Assembly: GCF_050596425.1 (NCBI RefSeq)
Contig: NZ_CP192292.1
Coordinates: 2,170,001-2,234,000, forward strand
Reading direction: 5' to 3'
Length of the DNA stretch: 64,000 bases
DNA from: G963665925 sp050596425
GTDB taxonomy: Bacteria; Bacillota; Clostridia; Peptostreptococcales; Acidaminobacteraceae
The translations under genes were made by a program, and so were the position numbers. This document shows positions 61,462 through 64,000 of the stretch, piece after piece. The notes beneath the pieces were generated by a model. The model searched no databases and was not told the origin of the DNA. It saw only the letters and a list, made by a program, of their open reading frames with translations. How positions within the stretch are numbered: position 1 is the stretch's first letter; each line of letters begins with the position of its first letter.

Positions 61462-61575
61462 ATGGGAAAGATTAATTAATAAAAGAATAAACAAATAAAC
61501 AAATGCACTATTAGGTCTTAACGCAAACTATTTTGTAGTCAGACCTGAGCAGTTATCTCAAGATCAATTGACCGT

Positions 61576-61600
61576 TTAAGCCAACTGACCATTGGCTTAA
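61576..61600 (+). repeat. Perfect inverted repeat in the post-sucD gap
   Basis: TTAAGCCAA (61576-61584) pairs with TTGGCTTAA (61592-61600) around CTGACCA. Further small inverted repeats (AGGTCT/AGACCT near 61515-61550) lie just upstream. Function unknown. Confidence 0.5.
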
Positions 61601-61635
61601 TAGAATCAAGTGACTCAATCTAAGCATTAAAATGA

Positions 61636-61684
61636 AACCGCAGGGAGACTTCAACCATCCCTCTGCGGTTTTTCATCTTTTTTA
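61636..61684. terminator. Converging terminator before the small minus-strand gene
   Basis: AACCGCAG (61636-61643) pairs with CTGCGGTT (61663-61670), with GGGA/TCCC continuing, followed by T-runs on the plus side. It sits immediately after the stop of the minus-strand small gene and can end transcription from both sides. Confidence 0.75.
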
Positions 61685-61933
61685 CCGTGTGTAGTTATTA
61701 TAGTCTTTTTTTAGGAGATGGCGTCTGCGTGTCGCCTTGATTTCTGTAAAGAAAACTAGAAGATCATCCAGCTCAGTGAAAAAGAGAAACAAACAGGCAG
61801 CGGTGGCTAGGATAAACTTTAAAACTTTTAGCAGTGGATTTTTTCTATTCTGAGGTGTATTCAAGCACTTCAGCCCCTTTTGATATTTTATAGTTGACAT
61901 GTGTAAATACATGCTCGATGTAGTGAATTCCAT
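61682..61933 (-). CDS. Small basic membrane-associated protein, unknown family
   Basis: A minus-strand frame of up to 83 residues, ending right at a terminator. The recognisable part is a single hydrophobic helix (VLKFILATAACLFLFF) followed by an acidic stretch (TELDDLLVFFTE) and a very basic tail (ATRRRHLLKKDYNNYTR). The ATG at 61933 has no ribosome site. A TTG at 61862-61864 (minus strand) has AAAAGGGG nine bases upstream and would give a 60-residue protein beginning MNTPQNRKNP. The layout of stop plus terminator supports a real gene, but the start is uncertain. No homologue is recognised. Confidence 0.45.
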   Translation of the reverse strand: MEFTTSSMYLHMSTIKYQKGLKCLNTPQNRKNPLLKVLKFILATAACLFLFFTELDDLLVFFTEIKATRRRHLLKKDYNNYTR

Positions 61934-61943
61934 TATATTACAT

Positions 61944-61988
61944 AAAAAGCCGTAAGGTTGGATTTAAAGTGGGATTTAAGGCTTTTTT
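61944..61988. terminator. AT-rich hairpin between the small minus-strand gene and the chemoreceptor region
   Basis: AAAAAGCC (61944-61951) pairs with GGCTTTTT (61980-61987). T-runs lie on both sides. The loop contains GGATTTAA twice. Confidence 0.6.
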
Positions 61989-62267
61989 AATCTTCAGTTG
62001 TTTTGCATTTATAAAGCGCTAAACTGGATTGTAAAAAAAATATGAACACCGCCTTGGTTGCCTTGATTTACACAAGGGTATATGAAACAATAGTATGTGC
62101 TTGATTTAGTAAACGTTAACCTAGTCAAGGTCTGTTTGCAATCAGGTGTATGAAACAAAGAACAATTGATTTGATCCAAGTCTATAGAACATTTTAAAAA
62201 GTTTCTATGATGGGATCATATTTTTTTGAATTTAGTGTGAATGACAAAAGTGATATGAGGAGATGAC
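61989..62267 (+). promoter_or_regulatory. Upstream region of the third chemoreceptor gene
   Basis: A gene-free stretch of about 280 bases. AGTAAACGTTAACC at 62108-62121 resembles a catabolite-responsive element (TGWNANCGNTNWCA), with only the outer bases mismatching. GTATATGAAACAA and GTGTATGAAACAA form a direct repeat (near 62077 and 62142), and CTTGATTTA also occurs twice. ATGAGGAG precedes the start. No convincing -35/-10 pair was fixed. Confidence 0.35.
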
Positions 62268-63554
62268 ATGAGTAAATTAAAGAGTATCAAATCAAAAATC
62301 ATCATAGGCCTGGTGTTTACACTCTTGGTGAGTACGGAAATATCTAGAATCATTGTGGAACTCATTGCTAAAGTGTATGAGTTTAAAGGGGTATTTGCTG
62401 TGTATATCAATACTGGAATCAGTATTTTGACCACGTCAGCAATCATCTATTTAATACTGACTTACGTGGTTCTGACCCCACTGAACAAAGTGAGTAAGGT
62501 CATTCAGAAACTTGCAGATGGAGATTTAACCAGTCGCATTGAACTCAAGGCCAATGATGAACTTAAAGTGCTTGGCGATAACTTGAATAAGGCTATGGAT
62601 AATTTAAATGATATTATTGGCGGTATTGATTACAAGTCTGATACGATCAATGGTAGCATTAAAGTCCTTGAAGAAGAAAACAGAAGCTTGGTGTCTAAGC
62701 TAGAAGCCATCAGTGCATCTGCAGAAGAGCTTCTTGCAGGTATGCAGGAAAATAGTTCTTCTATTACCATGGTGTCAAAGAAAACAGATAGCGTCTTTGA
62801 TGATACAAAGTGGTTGCTTGAATCAATGGTTTCGGAAAAAGAAAAATCTAAAAAAATGCAGGAGACATCCAAGACTTTTAAGGAAGAAACCACAAAGTCA
62901 ATTCATGAGAAGGACCGTATTTATAGTTTGAATAAAAAACAAGTGGAAGACGCTGTTCAAATGAGTGTAGTTGTTCGTGAAGTGAATGATATTGCTGAAG
63001 TCATTTCAAAAATATCTGAGGAAACCAATTTACTGGCGCTCAATGCGTCTATAGAAGCAGCAAGAGCTGGTGAACAAGGTAGAGGATTTGCCGTCGTTGC
63101 AGACGAAATCGGAAAACTGGCTTCAGAGTCTTCAAAGAATGTTGAGAACATAAAGCCTATTGTGAGTAAGGTGGAGTCCGCTGTAAAATCATTGTCTGAC
63201 AGTGCCCTTGAGACCCTTTCTTTTATAGAAACGCAGGTCAATGAAGACTACAAGAAGTCACTGGAGTTAAGCAGGGCGTATGAAAACGATGCTTCGAACA
63301 TAATGAATATGGTTGAGCAGACAAGTGGTCGCCTTGATGAAATAGAGGACAAACTAAGTGAAGTCAATCAAGTCACTGACAGCATTGACGATATTATGAA
63401 TCAATTAACAAAAGGCACACAGGAAATTTCTCAAAATGTTGAAGACCTGTCTATAACATCGAATAAAATTCAAGAGAGCATAGAAAATCAGGTGAAAGTA
63501 ACAAGGTCACTGGATAAAGACGTGAACGCCTTTGATATTGATGAAAAGGGTTAA
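62268..63554 (+). CDS. Methyl-accepting chemotaxis protein lacking a large external sensor
   Basis: A chemoreceptor of 428 residues. Two membrane helices (about 10-30 and 45-72) are separated by only some 15 residues (AKVYEFKGVFAVY), so there is no periplasmic ligand domain. A HAMP domain (LTPLNKVSKVIQKLADGDLT) and the MCP signalling coiled coil follow, with the tip EETNLLALNASIEAARAGEQ. Such receptors may sense membrane state, redox or cytoplasmic signals. GAGGAG precedes the ATG. It is monocistronic with its own terminator. Confidence 0.88.
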   Translation: MSKLKSIKSKIIIGLVFTLLVSTEISRIIVELIAKVYEFKGVFAVYINTGISILTTSAIIYLILTYVVLTPLNKVSKVIQKLADGDLTSRIELKANDELKVLGDNLNKAMDNLNDIIGGIDYKSDTINGSIKVLEEENRSLVSKLEAISASAEELLAGMQENSSSITMVSKKTDSVFDDTKWLLESMVSEKEKSKKMQETSKTFKEETTKSIHEKDRIYSLNKKQVEDAVQMSVVVREVNDIAEVISKISEETNLLALNASIEAARAGEQGRGFAVVADEIGKLASESSKNVENIKPIVSKVESAVKSLSDSALETLSFIETQVNEDYKKSLELSRAYENDASNIMNMVEQTSGRLDEIEDKLSEVNQVTDSIDDIMNQLTKGTQEISQNVEDLSITSNKIQESIENQVKVTRSLDKDVNAFDIDEKG

Positions 63555-63572
63555 ATCTTTAAAACACCAGTT

Positions 63573-63606
63573 GGAGACTGTTCAATGAGCAGTCTTCTTT
63601 TTTTAT
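63573..63606 (+). terminator. Terminator of the third chemoreceptor gene
   Basis: AGACTG (63575-63580) pairs with CAGTCT (63590-63595), extended by G-T pairs, followed by a long T-tract. Confidence 0.8.
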
Positions 63607-63639
63607 GGCAAATTTTAAAATTGCATATATTTCCCAAAG

Positions 63640-63691
63640 TTGCAACAGAACAAACGTTCGTGTATAATAGAGGTGTGGGGAACGTATGTTC
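63640..63691 (+). promoter_or_regulatory. SOS promoter with two LexA boxes
   Basis: The promoter is TTGCAA (63640-63645), 17 bp, TATAAT (63663-63668). One perfect GAAC-N4-GTTC box (GAACAAACGTTC, 63648-63659) lies in the spacer. A second (GAACGTATGTTC, 63680-63691) lies just past the transcription start. Both fit the Gram-positive LexA core, so the downstream gene should be DNA-damage inducible. Confidence 0.85.
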
Positions 63692-63744
63692 TAGTCGGAA
63701 CATTGATGTGGATGTCATTCGATGAAGGAAAGGAGTCGGTGGTC

Positions 63745-64000
63745 ATGCGGACCAACCCGAGAGAAGTAGAGGTTTTAGCAATTTTTGACCAGTCGGGTAA
63801 TCTTCGGCCATTGCGGTTTAGAATCGAAGACAATATGGGTGAAAGAAAAACGATTAAGGTAGACAGAATTATTTTAGCTGAGGTGGAAAAATTGGCAGGC
63901 AATGTTATGATCAAATTTCGGTGTCAAAGTGTTTTCGGGGATCAGGCCCGTATTTTTGAGCTTAAATACGAGAGGGACACTTATAAGTGGTACTTGTTCA
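63745..64000 (+). CDS. Start of a LexA-controlled gene, cut by the window edge
   Basis: An open frame of 85 codons runs off the right edge. It begins MRTNPREVEVLAIFDQSGNL and is rich in charged residues and beta-prone segments (KTIKVDRIILAEVEKLAG, IFELKYERDTYKWYLF). AAAGGAG lies nine bases before ATG 63745; GTG 63739 is also possible. The SOS promoter implies a DNA-damage role. Small proteins of this look precede error-prone polymerase genes in some Clostridia, which is inference from memory of such operons. I cannot name a family with certainty. Confidence 0.65.
   Translation, partial: MRTNPREVEVLAIFDQSGNLRPLRFRIEDNMGERKTIKVDRIILAEVEKLAGNVMIKFRCQSVFGDQARIFELKYERDTYKWYLF

Overview
The window reads as a chromosomal segment of a strictly anaerobic, motile, spore-lineage Firmicute of class Clostridia. 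The evidence is Gram-positive style promoters and AGGAGG ribosome sites, T-box and S-box leaders, a SpoIID-type protein, a SCIFF ranthipeptide with its maturase, two radical-enzyme systems, a clostridial AsrABC sulfite reductase and a 4-hydroxybutyrate fermentation cluster. The mix of traits would fit relatives of Fusibacter or Acidaminobacter, but that placement is inference only. No tRNA, rRNA, insertion sequence, phage gene or CRISPR array was found.

Layout. 1-5.7 kb: a GlnK/GlnL-type two-component system, an NhaC antiporter, a diguanylate cyclase and a tiny membrane protein. 5.7-8.3 kb: a YjjI glycyl-radical enzyme and its YjjW-type activase. 8.4-30.2 kb: the conserved Firmicute housekeeping run ruvA-ruvB-spoIID-like-queA-tgt-yajC-scfA-scfB-(gamma carbonic anhydrase)-secD-secF-lapA-like-recJ-apt-rel-dtd, interrupted by two chemoreceptor genes. 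30.2-35.2 kb: a metallo-beta-lactamase-fold hydrolase, a secreted three-repeat protein and a secreted 5'-nucleotidase with LysM. 35.4-42.6 kb: hemZ, a T-box leader with hisS-aspS, an RseC-like protein and glyA.

42.8-52.1 kb is a sulfur region: a hydrolase, a Crp/Fnr-type regulator, an FNT channel with asrABC, a Fur-box-controlled flavoprotein, and a SAM-I riboswitch with metY and metA. Sulfite reduced by AsrABC gives sulfide. The FNT channel probably moves hydrosulfide, and MetA (with Glu111, the acetyl-CoA-type residue) plus MetY can fix sulfide into homocysteine.

52.5-61.1 kb is an energy-metabolism region: a sigma-54 enhancer-binding protein, inverted-repeat enhancer candidates, a near-consensus -24/-12 promoter, then abfD, a NifU-like protein, cat2/abfT, 4hbD and sucD. 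Together these convert succinyl-CoA through succinate semialdehyde and 4-hydroxybutyrate to crotonyl-CoA. 61.1-62.3 kb is a low-gene-density stretch with inverted repeats, a possible gene relic and a small minus-strand gene. The window closes with a third chemoreceptor and the start of a gene under two LexA-type boxes.

Many starts were moved downstream from the longest reading frame because ribosome sites or promoter positions demand it. Regulatory calls are motif readings by eye and were not scored computationally.
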